Shown here: piece after piece, positions 41,975-50,371 of the stretch
Numbering within the stretch: the stretch's first letter is position 1
How the letters are laid out: each line of letters starts with the position of its first letter
Assembly (NCBI RefSeq): GCF_000374925.1
Contig: NZ_KB895541.1
Coordinates: 248,001 to 312,000, forward strand
DNA from: Arthrobacter sp. 131MFCol6.1
GTDB lineage: Bacteria > Actinomycetota > Actinomycetes > Actinomycetales > Micrococcaceae
DNA length: 64,000 nucleotides
Reading direction: 5' to 3'
Program-made: the position numbers and the translations under genes
Notes under the pieces: generated by a model
Databases searched by the model: none
Seen by the model: only the letters and a program-made list of their open reading frames with translations
What the model was told of the DNA's origin: nothing

Positions 41975-43369
41975 ATGGGCCTCTTGAATCTGATCCCCGT
42001 CGTCGACGAAGGACTGGGCAACTCCACCTACCTCCTGGACCTTGGCGAGGGCCGCGCCCTCGTCATGGACCCCGAACGGGACCTGCGGCAGGTACGCGCC
42101 GAGTCCTCCTCGCGCGGATTGAGCATCGCCTTCGCGGTGGAAACCCACCTGCACGCCGACTTCATCTCCGGCGTCGCCGAACTCGCCGAGATTGAGGGCG
42201 CCACCGTACTGGCCCCCGAGGTCGGCTCCCGCAGCTTCGCCCACACCGGGCTCAGCGACGGGCAGAGCGTCGAGATGGGCCGTTTCACCCTGCAGGCCCT
42301 GCACACCCCCGGGCACTCGCCCGAGCACCTGTCCTATGTCCTGTTCGAGGACGGGGACCTGGCCGGGATCTTCACAGGAGGTTCCCTGATGGTCGGCACC
42401 GCCGGGCGCACCGACCTGGTCAGCCCGGACATGACGGTACGCCTGGCCCGGGCCCAGTACCGGTCCCTGCAGCGGCTGATGGAATTCCCCGACACCACCC
42501 CGGTCTGGCCCACCCACGGAGCCGGTTCCTTCTGCTCCGCAGGCGGCAGCGGCGAACGGGTCACCACCATCGGCGCCGAACGGGCCACCAACCCGCTGCT
42601 GCAGGTCGACGGCGAGGACGCCTTCGTCGACGCGCTCCTGGACACCCTGGGAACCTTCCCCGAGTATTTCCTCCGCCTGGGAGAAATCAACAAACGCGGC
42701 CCCGCCGTCCTGCGCGAACAGCCCCGTCTCACACCGCTGTCCGCAGACTCCGTCGAGGAACTCACCGCAGACGGTGCGCAGGTCATCGACGCACGCCAGC
42801 CCGCAGACTTCGCCGCCGGGCACATCCCCGGTGCACTCTCGATCCCGTTCCGCCCGGTCTTCGCCACCTGGCTCGGATGGCTCGCCACCCCGGACCGGCC
42901 CGTCGTCATCGTCCGAGGCCCGGAACAGGACCCCGCCGACATCGTCACAGCCTCGGCGAAGGTCGGCTTCGACGCCCTCGCCGGGGAACTGGACGGCGGC
43001 TACCCCGCCTGGACCCGGGAACACGCCGGAGCCGACGCCGTACGCCTGATCGGGTCCGGGCAAATGATGGACCGGCTGCAGGCAGGGGCCGCCGTGCTCG
43101 ACATCCGCCAGACCGGCGAATACGATGCAGGCCACGTCCCCGGTGCCGTGAACATCGAACTCGGCTACCTCGCCAGAAATCTCGCCGACGCGCCCGAAGG
43201 CCCGGTCATCGTGATGTGCGGTCACGGTGAACGCGCGATGGGCGGGGCGAGCATCCTCGCCGCATCCGGCCGCACCGGCATCGCCGTCTTCAACGGCGGA
43301 CCGGCCGACTGGGCGGCCGCCGCCGGCCGCGCCGTGGAAACCGGCACGGACCTGGAGGCTGCCAAATGA
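41975..43369 (+). CDS. Metallo-beta-lactamase-fold persulfide-dioxygenase-like enzyme with two rhodanese domains
   Basis: The N-terminal half is an ETHE1-type MBL fold: ETHLHADFISG (metal motif), LHTPGHSPEHLSYVL and a later THGAGSFC. Two rhodanese repeats follow (about residues 255-350 and 365-455). The first has VRGPEQ where the active Cys loop should be, so it is inactive; the second has MCGHGER with Cys. Such proteins oxidise glutathione-type persulfides to sulfite or move sulfane sulfur. AAGGAGA precedes ATG 41975. The following MFS gene overlaps it by ATGA. Confidence 0.88.
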   Translation: MGLLNLIPVVDEGLGNSTYLLDLGEGRALVMDPERDLRQVRAESSSRGLSIAFAVETHLHADFISGVAELAEIEGATVLAPEVGSRSFAHTGLSDGQSVEMGRFTLQALHTPGHSPEHLSYVLFEDGDLAGIFTGGSLMVGTAGRTDLVSPDMTVRLARAQYRSLQRLMEFPDTTPVWPTHGAGSFCSAGGSGERVTTIGAERATNPLLQVDGEDAFVDALLDTLGTFPEYFLRLGEINKRGPAVLREQPRLTPLSADSVEELTADGAQVIDARQPADFAAGHIPGALSIPFRPVFATWLGWLATPDRPVVIVRGPEQDPADIVTASAKVGFDALAGELDGGYPAWTREHAGADAVRLIGSGQMMDRLQAGAAVLDIRQTGEYDAGHVPGAVNIELGYLARNLADAPEGPVIVMCGHGERAMGGASILAASGRTGIAVFNGGPADWAAAAGRAVETGTDLEAAK

Positions 43370-44652
43370 GCAACCGCGACACCAGCGCAGAGACCGGCAC
43401 CGCCGCACGGCCCGCGCTCACCCTGGGCCTGCGCCAGAACCTGGCCCAGTTCATGCTCCTGGTGGCAGTCAACGCGCTCGTCGGGGGCACCCTCGGCCAG
43501 GAACGCACAGTCCTGCCGCTGCTGGCGGACCAGGTCTTCCACCTGGACCTCTACACGTCCGCCCTGACCTACATCCTGGCCTTCGGACTCGCCAAGGCCG
43601 GCACGAACTACTTCGCAGGCACCCTCTCGGACCGCTACGGCCGAAAGCCCGTCCTCGTGACCGGCTGGCTCGTCGCCGTGCCCGTGCCGCTGCTGCTGAT
43701 CTTCGGACCTTCCTGGGGCTGGATCGTCGCCGCCAACGTCATCCTCGGCATCAGCCAGGGACTGACGTGGTCCACCACAGTGGTGATGAAGATGGACCTC
43801 GTCGGCCCGTCCCGGCGAGGCCTGGCCATGGGCCTGAACGAGGCCGCCGGCTACCTCGGCGTCGCCGGGACCGCCCTGGCCACCGGCTACATCGCCGCCA
43901 GCTACGGGCTGCGGCCAGGGCCCTTCCTGCTCGGCGCGGCCTACATCGCGCTGGGCCTGGGCCTGTCCGTGTTCGCGGTGAAGGAAACCCGGGGCCATGC
44001 CCGGCTCGAGGCCGCCAGCCACACGGCGGCCCATGCTGGCGCCCACGGGGAGCTGAGCAACCGGGAAATCTTTACCCTCACCAGCTTCCGGGACAAATCG
44101 CTATCCTCGGTCAGCCAGGCCGGCTTGGTCAACAACCTCAACGACGGCCTCGCCTGGGGCCTGTTCCCGCTCCTTTTCGCCGCAGCGGGACTGAGCATCG
44201 AAAAGATCGGGATCCTCGCCGCCGTCTACCCCGCCGTCTGGGGAGCCGCGCAACTCGTCACCGGCGCGATGTCGGACCGATACGGTCGGAAATGGCTGAT
44301 CGTCGGCGGCATGCTCGTCCAGGCCGCAGCCCTAAGCATGGTCGCCTTCGGAACCGGCTTCGGGATCTGGCTTGCCGCCGCCATCCTCCTGGGCCTGGGA
44401 ACCGCCATGGTCTACCCCACCCTGCTGGCCGCCATCGGCGACGTCGCGCACCCGGAATGGCGGGCACGCTCGGTGGGCATCTACCGGCTCTGGCGCGACG
44501 GCGGATTCGCCGTCGGCGCCCTGCTCGCCGGCATTCTGGCGGACGCCTTCGGCATCCCGGCAGCAGTTGCCGTCGTCGGCGCCCTCACCGCACTGTCCGG
44601 GATCCTCGTCGCGGTACGCATGCGCGGTTCGGACCACATCTCCACCAGGTAG
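43366..44652 (+). CDS. MFS transporter of the ArsR-rhodanese unit
   Basis: The 428-residue protein has about 12 helices and the MFS loop motif twice (GTLSDRYGRKPVLV after helix 2 and GAMSDRYGRKWLIV after helix 8). The substrate is not evident from sequence; translational coupling to the MBL-rhodanese enzyme suggests export or import of a sulfur compound such as sulfite or thiosulfate. A His-rich cytoplasmic loop (HTAAHAGAHGE) separates the two halves. Confidence 0.82.
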   Translation: MSNRDTSAETGTAARPALTLGLRQNLAQFMLLVAVNALVGGTLGQERTVLPLLADQVFHLDLYTSALTYILAFGLAKAGTNYFAGTLSDRYGRKPVLVTGWLVAVPVPLLLIFGPSWGWIVAANVILGISQGLTWSTTVVMKMDLVGPSRRGLAMGLNEAAGYLGVAGTALATGYIAASYGLRPGPFLLGAAYIALGLGLSVFAVKETRGHARLEAASHTAAHAGAHGELSNREIFTLTSFRDKSLSSVSQAGLVNNLNDGLAWGLFPLLFAAAGLSIEKIGILAAVYPAVWGAAQLVTGAMSDRYGRKWLIVGGMLVQAAALSMVAFGTGFGIWLAAAILLGLGTAMVYPTLLAAIGDVAHPEWRARSVGIYRLWRDGGFAVGALLAGILADAFGIPAAVAVVGALTALSGILVAVRMRGSDHISTR

Positions 44653-44874
44653 TCCCACGACGCAGACTGAGGTCACCGGTATATTCGCGCTGTGCTCAGT
44701 CTGCGCCGATATTGCCGGCGGCCAATGGGCCCGCCTGATGAATGCGGCGGCACCAAAGTTTTCCACCGCACCCTTTGCCCTGCCGCCAGCCTCCATGCTC
44801 AGGTGAATAAAGGATTAGCCCCATAGGTTTTGCCCGGGCCCAAGGTCGGCCCGGCCGATGTTGAAGGAGCCCTC
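44653..44874 (+). terminator. Terminator-like inverted repeat and spacer
   Basis: CGCAGACTGAG (44661-44671) is the exact complement of CTCAGTCTGCG (44695-44705), nine bases after the MFS stop, with a 23-base loop. The remaining sequence up to 44874 shows no gene and ends with the AAGGAG site of the small frame that follows. Confidence 0.5.
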
Positions 44875-45006
44875 ATGCCAGACAAGGAATCTCAGAACGC
44901 TAGCCCGGAGGAAAGTGCCTCGCGGGGGCTGGTTGTCCATGTCGCCGGACCGGCCGAGGGCGCCGGGCTCGCTGCAGCACGGGTTCAACGCTGGGGGCTC
45001 GATTAG
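44875..45006 (+). CDS. Short open frame with a good ribosome site (43 residues)
   Basis: ATG 44875 follows TTGAAGGAGCCCTC, giving AAGGAG at 5-6 bases. The predicted peptide starts MPDKESQNASPEESASRGLV and ends AARVQRWGLD. It is acidic at the front and has no membrane segment. I recognise no family, and it may be a real small protein or the start of a truncated gene. Confidence 0.35.
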   Translation: MPDKESQNASPEESASRGLVVHVAGPAEGAGLAAARVQRWGLD

Positions 45007-45181
45007 CGAAGCTCTTGGTCAAGGCATCCGGATCCAAGCTTGCGGGAACAGCCTGAGTTCGGTGGAACTGACCCCGGGGCAGCTTCTTCCCGGGGTCAGG
45101 TCCGTCCCGGCGGCGATAGCCTATCTCGCGACGCGGCAGTGGGAAGGTTGGGCATACATCCGCTTGTGAGATCCACTGCCA
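45007..45181. other. Intergenic stretch
   Basis: No gene is recognised. The inverted pair ACCCCGGGG...CCCCGGGGT-like around 45070-45100 could form a hairpin between the convergent genes. Confidence 0.35.
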
Positions 45182-45784
45182 TCAGGCGGACGGGCTGCCC
45201 GCTGATCCCGGCCGGGTGGGAAACAGCGGCCGGCAGGTCGTGCACACATCCCCGCTATCCCCGTCGGGGGAGGCTGAAACGGCCTTCCGCTCGAGTTCGA
45301 GGCGCTCCCGCAACTCCCAGCGCAACAAGGCAACGGAGAGGAGCGCGAAGGCAGGCTGGATCACGCCGGCCAGCACTGCGGGGGTGGCGCCGGCAAACAG
45401 GTGTGCCGCGAGGCTCCCCTGGCCGGGGGACGTTGCGAGCACCAGTCCGGTGAGGCCAAGGACAGGCCATCGGAGGTCGCAGAGGGTGGCCTCGGCACCG
45501 ATGGGGGCGCCGATGTAACTGCCTGCCACCAGGCCGGTCAGGAGGGACCCCGCCGCGAGGACCACAAAAGACCACCAGATGGCAGCCGTTTGTGTCATCA
45601 TGCCGTTCGCGGCAACGACGACAGCCGCTGCGGCGGCAGCGGCGACGGCTGCCACCGCCACCCGTGACGACTGCCAGCGGCGAATCTGGCCCCAGTCACG
45701 GCTCATGGACCACAACGGTGTGTGGACCCTTCCACTGTGATCGTCGCCCGGGATTTCTTGCTCGATCCGGCTGTCCGCATCCAT
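45182..45784 (-). CDS. Membrane protein of unknown function
   Basis: The 200-residue product has four to five hydrophobic segments starting near residue 42 (VAVAAVAAAAAAAVVVAANG, SFVVLAAGSLLTGLVAGSYI, WPVLGLTGLVLATSP, AVLAGVIQPAFALLSVALL). A charged C-terminal tail ends with two Cys (VCTTC). AGGAAG precedes the ATG. No family is recognised. The gene directly upstream on the same strand is an MFS remnant. Confidence 0.6.
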   Translation of the reverse strand: MDADSRIEQEIPGDDHSGRVHTPLWSMSRDWGQIRRWQSSRVAVAAVAAAAAAAVVVAANGMMTQTAAIWWSFVVLAAGSLLTGLVAGSYIGAPIGAEATLCDLRWPVLGLTGLVLATSPGQGSLAAHLFAGATPAVLAGVIQPAFALLSVALLRWELRERLELERKAVSASPDGDSGDVCTTCRPLFPTRPGSAGSPSA

Positions 45785-45795
45785 GACTCTTCCTA

Positions 45796-46067
45796 GCTGT
45801 GCTCTGGTTGTGGGTTCGCTGAGCCGGCGCGAGAGTGCAGCCCGGTCCAGATGACCACAACACCCACGAGGGTCATCGCGATAAAACCGAGGCCGGAGTA
45901 TCCCATCGAGGCAAGAACCGGGCCGGCCAGGGCCCCGCCGAGCGCCTGCGGCATTCATGCTGAGATCCGAGACGCCCTGGATGGCGGGACGATCCTGGAT
46001 ATGGACGGACTCGGCCACCATGGCCGCGCGCGGCCGGGTATGGCGCGGATGATGCCCGCGTTCCAAG
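45796..46067 (-). pseudogene. C-terminal remnant of an MFS transporter
   Basis: Two minus-strand frames join to one MFS C-terminus: AMVAESVHIQDRPAIQGVSD and LSMNA in one, then, after a one-base shift near 45955, GALGGALAGPVLASMGYSGL and a last helix ending RAGSANPQPEHS before the stop at 45796. The rest of the transporter is missing upstream. It is a truncated and frameshifted gene. Confidence 0.6.
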
Positions 46068-46084
46068 CCGTGGCGTGCTGGAGC

Positions 46085-46575
46085 CTAGGGGTTGGCGTTC
46101 GTCCATCCGGGGTCGACGGCCAAGGCCACCGAGATCTCAGGGACTGTTGTCAGTGAGTTGTGCACCGTGCAGTGGGAAGCGACGGCGAGCAGGGCCTCGT
46201 GCCGCTCAACAGGCACGTCGGCGGGGATGGTGAGGTGCACGTCGATCCGGGCGACGCGTGCAGGGCGTGCGCCCATGTGGAATTCCGCCTCCACGGCCAG
46301 GCCCCCGGTGGGCAGGTTGTGCCGGTTGAGGTAGCGGCGGGCGTAAAACGCGACGCAGCTTGCGAGGCTCGCAACGAACAGCTCAGTGGGGGTGGGGCCG
46401 GTGTCCTCCCCGCCGTCGCCGTCCGGCTGGTCGGTCCGGATGACATGGCCGCGGACGTTGATGTCGAAGCGGTCACCGCCCCGGTGTACGACGTGTACCG
46501 GCTGCTGTCTCCGGACGCGGGGCCACTGGCCGGCGTTGTACTGCCGGGGACTGTGATGACTGGTTGGCTGCTCAT
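46085..46575 (-). pseudogene. OsmC-family gene with one frameshift
   Basis: ATG 46575 opens MSSQPVITVPGSTTPASG; near 46499 the frame must change by one base to reach VHVVHRGGDRFDINVRGHVI, TELFVASLASCVAFYARRYL (catalytic Cys) and a complete OsmC C-terminus (VASHCTVHNSLTT, second Cys) ending at 46085. OsmC proteins reduce organic peroxides and can act on persulfides, which fits this sulfur region. No start codon exists in the downstream frame before the domain, so the single-base loss probably inactivates it. Confidence 0.65.
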
Positions 46576-46646
46576 GTGTGCTTCTCGATCCGTCGGTGGG
46601 GCATGGCCCGGAAGACCCCGTCCGGGGCCGGGGGTCGGGTGGCTTC

Positions 46647-47012
46647 CTAGGATGCCGGGGCGGCTGCCATTTTCGCCCGGACCTCGTCCATGTCCAGCTC
46701 CTTGATGCCCTTCATGAGCTGTTCCAGTCCGGTTGCGTTCATTGCCCCCGGCTGGGAGAAGACGAGGATCCCTTCCCGGAAGGCCATCAGGGTGGGGATG
46801 GAGGTGATGCGGGCGGCGGCAGAGAGGCCGGGCTCGGCCTCGGTGTCCACCTTGGCGAAGACGACGTCCGCGTGGTTCTCGGAGGCCTTGCTGAAAGTGG
46901 GGGCGAACATCCGGCACGGGCCGCACCAGGCAGCCCAGAAGTCCACCAGGACAATGTCGTTGCCGGTGATGGTGTCATTGAAGGTCGCTTCGGAAATATC
47001 GATGGTTGCCAT
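46647..47012 (-). CDS. trxA: Thioredoxin
   Basis: The 121-residue thioredoxin has the active site WAAWCGPCRMFAPTF and the cis-Pro region ITSIPTLMAFREG. It would reduce disulfides or release sulfane sulfur from rhodaneses and persulfides. The ATG lies 12 bases from a CstR-type palindrome (47024-47039), so the gene belongs to the sulfur-responsive regulon together with the divergent rhodanese gene. Confidence 0.92.
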   Translation of the reverse strand: MATIDISEATFNDTITGNDIVLVDFWAAWCGPCRMFAPTFSKASENHADVVFAKVDTEAEPGLSAAARITSIPTLMAFREGILVFSQPGAMNATGLEQLMKGIKELDMDEVRAKMAAAPAS

Positions 47013-47023
47013 AGGAAAACATT

Positions 47024-47039
47024 ATACCCCCGGGGGTAT
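47024..47039. promoter_or_regulatory. CstR-type operator (trx side)
   Basis: ATACCCCCGGGGGTAT is a perfect 16-bp palindrome of the type bound by CsoR-family persulfide sensor CstR, adjacent to the thioredoxin start. Confidence 0.8.
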
Positions 47040-47079
47040 TTTGGCAATAGAGAAGACCGCCCGGCGCCAGTTTGCATTA

Positions 47080-47095
47080 ATACCCCCCGGGGTAT
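47080..47095. promoter_or_regulatory. CstR-type operator (rhodanese side)
   Basis: ATACCCCCCGGGGTAT lies about 58 bases before the rhodanese ATG. It differs from the other copies only in the central C/G balance. Confidence 0.78.
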
Positions 47096-47152
47096 CATTA
47101 TGGAAGGGTAACTACCCGCCCGGGTTGCCGGACATCGTGAAAGGACACCAGC

Positions 47153-47467
47153 ATGAAGAGCATTTCAGTGGACGATCTGGCCGCACTCGGGCCTGATGTT
47201 TCCGTCATCGACGTCCGGGAAGAGGAAGAATACGCGCAGGCCTGCGTTCCCGGGACCAGGAACATTCCACTCTCACGTTTCCAGCAGTCCCTCGGTGATG
47301 TTCCCATCGGGCGGACCGTGTACGTGATGTGCGCCTCCGGCGGCCGCAGCTCCCGCGCCACCGCACACCTCACGGCAGGAGGCTATGACGCGGTGAACGT
47401 CATGGGCGGCATTACGGAGTGGTACCGCAGCGGGCACCCGGTCAACTACCAGGCCGGCGGCAAATGA
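47153..47467 (+). CDS. Single-domain rhodanese 1
   Basis: The 104-residue rhodanese has VSVIDVREEEEYAQACVPGT and the active-site loop MCASGGRSS, so the catalytic Cys is present. An extra Cys lies in the first half (QACVPG). It transfers sulfane sulfur between thiols. AAAGGA lies upstream of ATG 47153, and the following cstR gene overlaps its stop by ATGA. Confidence 0.9.
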   Translation: MKSISVDDLAALGPDVSVIDVREEEEYAQACVPGTRNIPLSRFQQSLGDVPIGRTVYVMCASGGRSSRATAHLTAGGYDAVNVMGGITEWYRSGHPVNYQAGGK

Positions 47468-47790
47468 ACATGTCCACCACCCTCAGCCCGCACCTCCAAC
47501 CCGACTCCGGCAGGCGCCGCACCACCGGCCGCCTCAAGCGCGCCAACGGACAGCTCACCGCCCTGATTGCCGCCGTCGAATCGGGGGCAGACTGCCGGAA
47601 CGTCGTCACCCAGCTGTCGGCGGTCCGCGGCGCGCTGGACAAGGCCGGATTCGAACTGATCTCGACGGCGATGCGCGACTGCCTCACCGAGCCGGTGGAC
47701 ATCCTCGCGGCGGGTGGCGTACAGCCCGGGTTGCCCGGCCAGAAGGCCACCCTCGAGGAAATCCGCACCCTCTTCCTGCGCCTGACCTAG
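47464..47790 (+). CDS. cstR: CstR-like persulfide-sensing repressor 1 (CsoR family)
   Basis: The 108-residue protein is an all-helical CsoR/RcnR repressor: RLKRANGQLTALIAAVESGA, CRNVVTQLSAVRGALDKAGF, STAMRDCL. Both conserved Cys are present. The copper-ligand His that stands four residues before the second Cys in CsoR is Ala here, as expected for the persulfide sensor CstR. ATG 47464 overlaps the rhodanese stop. It should bind the ATACCC..GGGTAT sites and release them when its Cys pair is modified by persulfide. Confidence 0.85.
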   Translation: MNMSTTLSPHLQPDSGRRRTTGRLKRANGQLTALIAAVESGADCRNVVTQLSAVRGALDKAGFELISTAMRDCLTEPVDILAAGGVQPGLPGQKATLEEIRTLFLRLT

Positions 47791-47874
47791 TACGGCGTCA
47801 GCCGCAGTCCCGGGAAGCCCCTAAGTCCCCATTTTCGCAGCACCCCAGCCCCGTCCTACCGAAAGGTCCAGCCC

Positions 47875-48177
47875 ATGGAAATCACCCCGCAACAGCTCGC
47901 GGAACAGCTCAAGAGCGGCAGCGATGCCCAGATTGTGGATGTCCGCGAACCGGCTGAAGTCGCCGAAGGCATGATCCCCGGCGCGACGCATATAGCCCTG
48001 GGCGAACTGGCCGGCCGCCTCAACGAGCTGGACAAGTCCCGCACCGTCATCGCCGTGTGCCGCAGCGGACGGCGCAGCGCAGCTGCCGCGGACCAGCTGG
48101 CCGCCGCAGGCTACACGGCGTACACCGTGCCCGGCGGAATGCTCGACTGGACAGCCGCAGGGTTCCCCGTCAGCTGA
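47875..48177 (+). CDS. Single-domain rhodanese 2
   Basis: The 100-residue protein has QIVDVREPAEVAEGMIPGAT and the active-site loop VCRSGRRSA with Cys. It is a second stand-alone sulfurtransferase of the CstR cluster. GAAAGG lies about 10 bases before ATG 47875. Confidence 0.9.
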   Translation: MEITPQQLAEQLKSGSDAQIVDVREPAEVAEGMIPGATHIALGELAGRLNELDKSRTVIAVCRSGRRSAAAADQLAAAGYTAYTVPGGMLDWTAAGFPVS

Positions 48178-48333
48178 CCCCATCAGACTGCCCGGGCGGC
48201 GCGCCCCCAAGCGCAGCCCGGGCTTCCACTTGCCCGGACCGTGTCCCTGACATGGCGAACGGGGCGGTGGAGGACGGTTACCGCAAGCGCGGAGCCGCCA
48301 CAAGAAATGCTCCAAGATATACCGAAAGAGATC

Positions 48334-48942
48334 ATGACTTCCTTGAAGACGACCAATGCCCTTGATACCGCTCCCAAATCCATCGATGCCTCGACCCTGA
48401 AGGCTTGGGAAGACAACCACGATGATCTGATGATCATCGACGTGCGCAGCGGCGCTGAGTTCGATGCCCTGCACATCAATGGCTCCTACCATGTGCCGCT
48501 GGCCCTGCTCAGCGAACACACCGAAGAGTTCGCTGCCAAGATGGGTACCCGCGTGGTCCTCGTCTGCCAGTCCGGCAACCGGGCCGAGCAGGCCCGCAAG
48601 CATCTGGACTCTGTCGGCCTGGCCAGTGCGAGTGTCCTGTCCGGCGGTGTGCCCGCCTACGCAGCGGCCGGCGGAAACGTGGTCCGCGGCCGTGGCGCCT
48701 GGGCCCTGGAGCGCCAGGTCCGGATGACCGCCGGCTCCCTGGTCCTGGCCGGCGTGCTCGGCAGCAAGTTCATCTCGCCCAAACTCGGCCTGATTGCCGG
48801 CGGTATCGGCGCCGGCCTGACGTTCTCCGCCGCCACCAACAGCTGTGCTATGGGTCAGATGCTCTCCAAGATGCCGTGGAACCGCTCCGCGAACGAGCCC
48901 ACCGCGCACCAGGCCCTGAAGAACCTGGACGCCCGGGCATGA
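48334..48942 (+). CDS. Membrane-anchored rhodanese (YgaP-like, rhodanese + DUF2892)
   Basis: Residues about 18-110 form a rhodanese domain (LMIIDVRSGAEFDALHINGS) with active-site VCQSGNRAEQ. Residues about 125-175 form a DUF2892-type two-helix membrane part (RQVRMTAGSLVLAGVLGSKF, GLIAGGIGAGLTFSAATNSC). This layout is that of E. coli YgaP. The ATG at 48334 has AAAGAG upstream; longer frames lack a ribosome site. Its stop overlaps the ATG of the TauE gene, so sulfur handling and transport are translated together. Confidence 0.88.
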   Translation: MTSLKTTNALDTAPKSIDASTLKAWEDNHDDLMIIDVRSGAEFDALHINGSYHVPLALLSEHTEEFAAKMGTRVVLVCQSGNRAEQARKHLDSVGLASASVLSGGVPAYAAAGGNVVRGRGAWALERQVRMTAGSLVLAGVLGSKFISPKLGLIAGGIGAGLTFSAATNSCAMGQMLSKMPWNRSANEPTAHQALKNLDARA

Positions 48943-49703
48943 TCATCTCCGCGGCGGCCTTCGGGCTGATCGTCGGTGGCCTGCTGGGCCTGGTCGGAGG
49001 CGGCGGATCCATCCTCGCCGTGCCCGCCCTGGTCTATGGCGTGGGGCTGCCGCTTGCGGCGGCAATCCCGACGTCGCTGGTCGTCGTCGGCGCTTCCTCC
49101 GCCGTCGCGGTGCTGCCCCGGCTGCGGCACGGGGTGAACTGGAGGCTGGCCCTGATCATCGGCGCGGCAGGAACAGTCACGGCGTACCTTGGCGCGGCGG
49201 TCAACCGGCTTCTGGACCCGAAGATCCTGCTGCTGGCTTTTGCCGCGATCATGGTCTTCGCCGGCATCCGGATGCTGATGCCGTCCAAATCCTTAGGCGG
49301 CGCCTGCGCACTGCCCGGCGGCGGCGTCAACTGGCGCAGCTGCCTGCCCAAGGCAATCGCCACCGGCGCCGTCGTCGGGTTCCTGACCGGTCTGCTGGGC
49401 GTGGGCGGCGGCTTCCTGATCGTCCCGGCGCTCACCCTGGTGCTCGGGCTACCGATGGCGTTGACCGTCGGGACCTCACTGGTGATCATCGTGATCAACT
49501 CGGCCGCCGGCTTCGCCGCCCACCTCGGGGACCTGCAGATCAATTGGGCCGTCACGGCGGCCTTCGCGGTCACCGCGATGGCCGCATCACTCGCGGCCGG
49601 ACGGATCGGCACCAGGATCCCGGACAGGGTCCTTAAACGCGGCTTCGGAATCCTGGTCTTGGCTGTCGCCGCCTACGTCGCCGCACAGGCACTCCTGTCC
49701 TGA
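48939..49703 (+). CDS. TauE/SafE-family sulfur-compound permease
   Basis: The 254-residue protein has about eight helices in two repeated halves, each with the family glycine pattern (LGLVGGGGSILAVPALVYGV and LLGVGGGFLIVPALTLVLG). Family members export sulfite or organosulfonates. Coupling by ATGA to the rhodanese gene and its place in the CstR regulon support sulfite export. A strong hairpin follows its stop. Confidence 0.88.
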   Translation: MIISAAAFGLIVGGLLGLVGGGGSILAVPALVYGVGLPLAAAIPTSLVVVGASSAVAVLPRLRHGVNWRLALIIGAAGTVTAYLGAAVNRLLDPKILLLAFAAIMVFAGIRMLMPSKSLGGACALPGGGVNWRSCLPKAIATGAVVGFLTGLLGVGGGFLIVPALTLVLGLPMALTVGTSLVIIVINSAAGFAAHLGDLQINWAVTAAFAVTAMAASLAAGRIGTRIPDRVLKRGFGILVLAVAAYVAAQALLS

Positions 49704-49716
49704 GAGCGACTGCAGG

Positions 49717-49764
49717 GGAACAGGGAAGCGCCGGAGGAGATATCCTCCGGCGCTTCCCTGTTCC
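49717..49764. terminator. 22-bp perfect hairpin between convergent genes
   Basis: GGAACAGGGAAGCGCCGGAG and GA (49717-49738) pair perfectly with their complement at 49743-49764 over a GATA loop. It sits between the TauE stop and the stop of the leftward Cys-rich gene, so it probably ends transcription in both directions. Confidence 0.82.
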
Positions 49765-49790
49765 TCAACGCCTGTGCCGGGAGAGTCGAC

Positions 49791-49958
49791 CTACCGTCCG
49801 AACAACTTCGCGAAGAAGCCCTTGCCGGTCGGCTTCTCCTGCTCGTGCCCGCGGCAGCGCTGGGAGACCGGGACCCCGCGCATGACCTGGTCAACGTGTT
49901 GACCGCATCCCGCCCACGTCGTCTTCTGGCATTTCTTGCATGTCACTGCACGGCACAT
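49791..49958 (-). CDS. Small Cys-rich protein under a CstR operator
   Basis: The 55-residue protein begins MCRAVTCKKCQKTTWAGCGQ and ends KGFFAKLFGR. The pattern C-x4-C-x2-C-x8-C-x2-H resembles a small zinc- or redox-active Cys cluster. GGGGAG lies 6 bases before ATG 49958, and a CstR-type palindrome lies about 40 bases upstream. The role is unknown; its control suggests persulfide response, perhaps as a sulfur or zinc carrier. Confidence 0.75.
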   Translation of the reverse strand: MCRAVTCKKCQKTTWAGCGQHVDQVMRGVPVSQRCRGHEQEKPTGKGFFAKLFGR

Positions 49959-49997
49959 CTGGTTGCTCCCCTTACCTGGCTGGACTGTCCCATCAGT

Positions 49998-50013
49998 ATA
50001 CCCCATGGGGTAT
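49998..50013. promoter_or_regulatory. CstR-type operator (Cys-rich protein)
   Basis: ATACCCCATGGGGTAT is a 16-bp palindrome with the same ATACCC/GGGTAT ends as the other sulfur-regulon sites, upstream of the leftward small Cys-rich gene. Confidence 0.78.
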
Positions 50014-50371
50014 TTTGGTGAGGGAATACTTCCCCCTGAAGCTGGAGGGGCAGTCCGGCGTGCCGGGGCGGGTGCGGCCAAAGGGCGGCTCGGTGTCGGC
50101 GGGGCAGGGTTTCTTCACCTGTTCTGGACGCCCGGTTCACAGGTCGACCTTGACGACGCATGAAGGCGCTGGACAGTCTCGCCTCGTCACAAGGCCGCGG
50201 GCTGCGTCAGGGATAGCGTCTCCGCTCTCTGATGTGCCAGGGGGTGCGAGGCGTCCTCACCGCGTCGGCCTCCGGCAGGAAAATCCTCTTGATTCGGCTG
50301 CTCATCGGGAGCATTGTTGGCCCTGCGGAACGGCGTAGTGCCGCGAGGACGGGGTTTCCGTAGCGGGAGGC
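50014..50371. other. Intergenic region
   Basis: About 360 bases with no recognisable gene; plus-strand frames are low-complexity. It carries the promoter of the universal stress protein gene, and GGGAGG lies just before its ATG. Confidence 0.4.

Noticed and set aside
46150-46926. 258-codon minus-strand frame covering the OsmC region
   Set aside because: Only its MSSQPV start belongs to a real gene; the rest is out of frame with the OsmC domain and overlaps thioredoxin.
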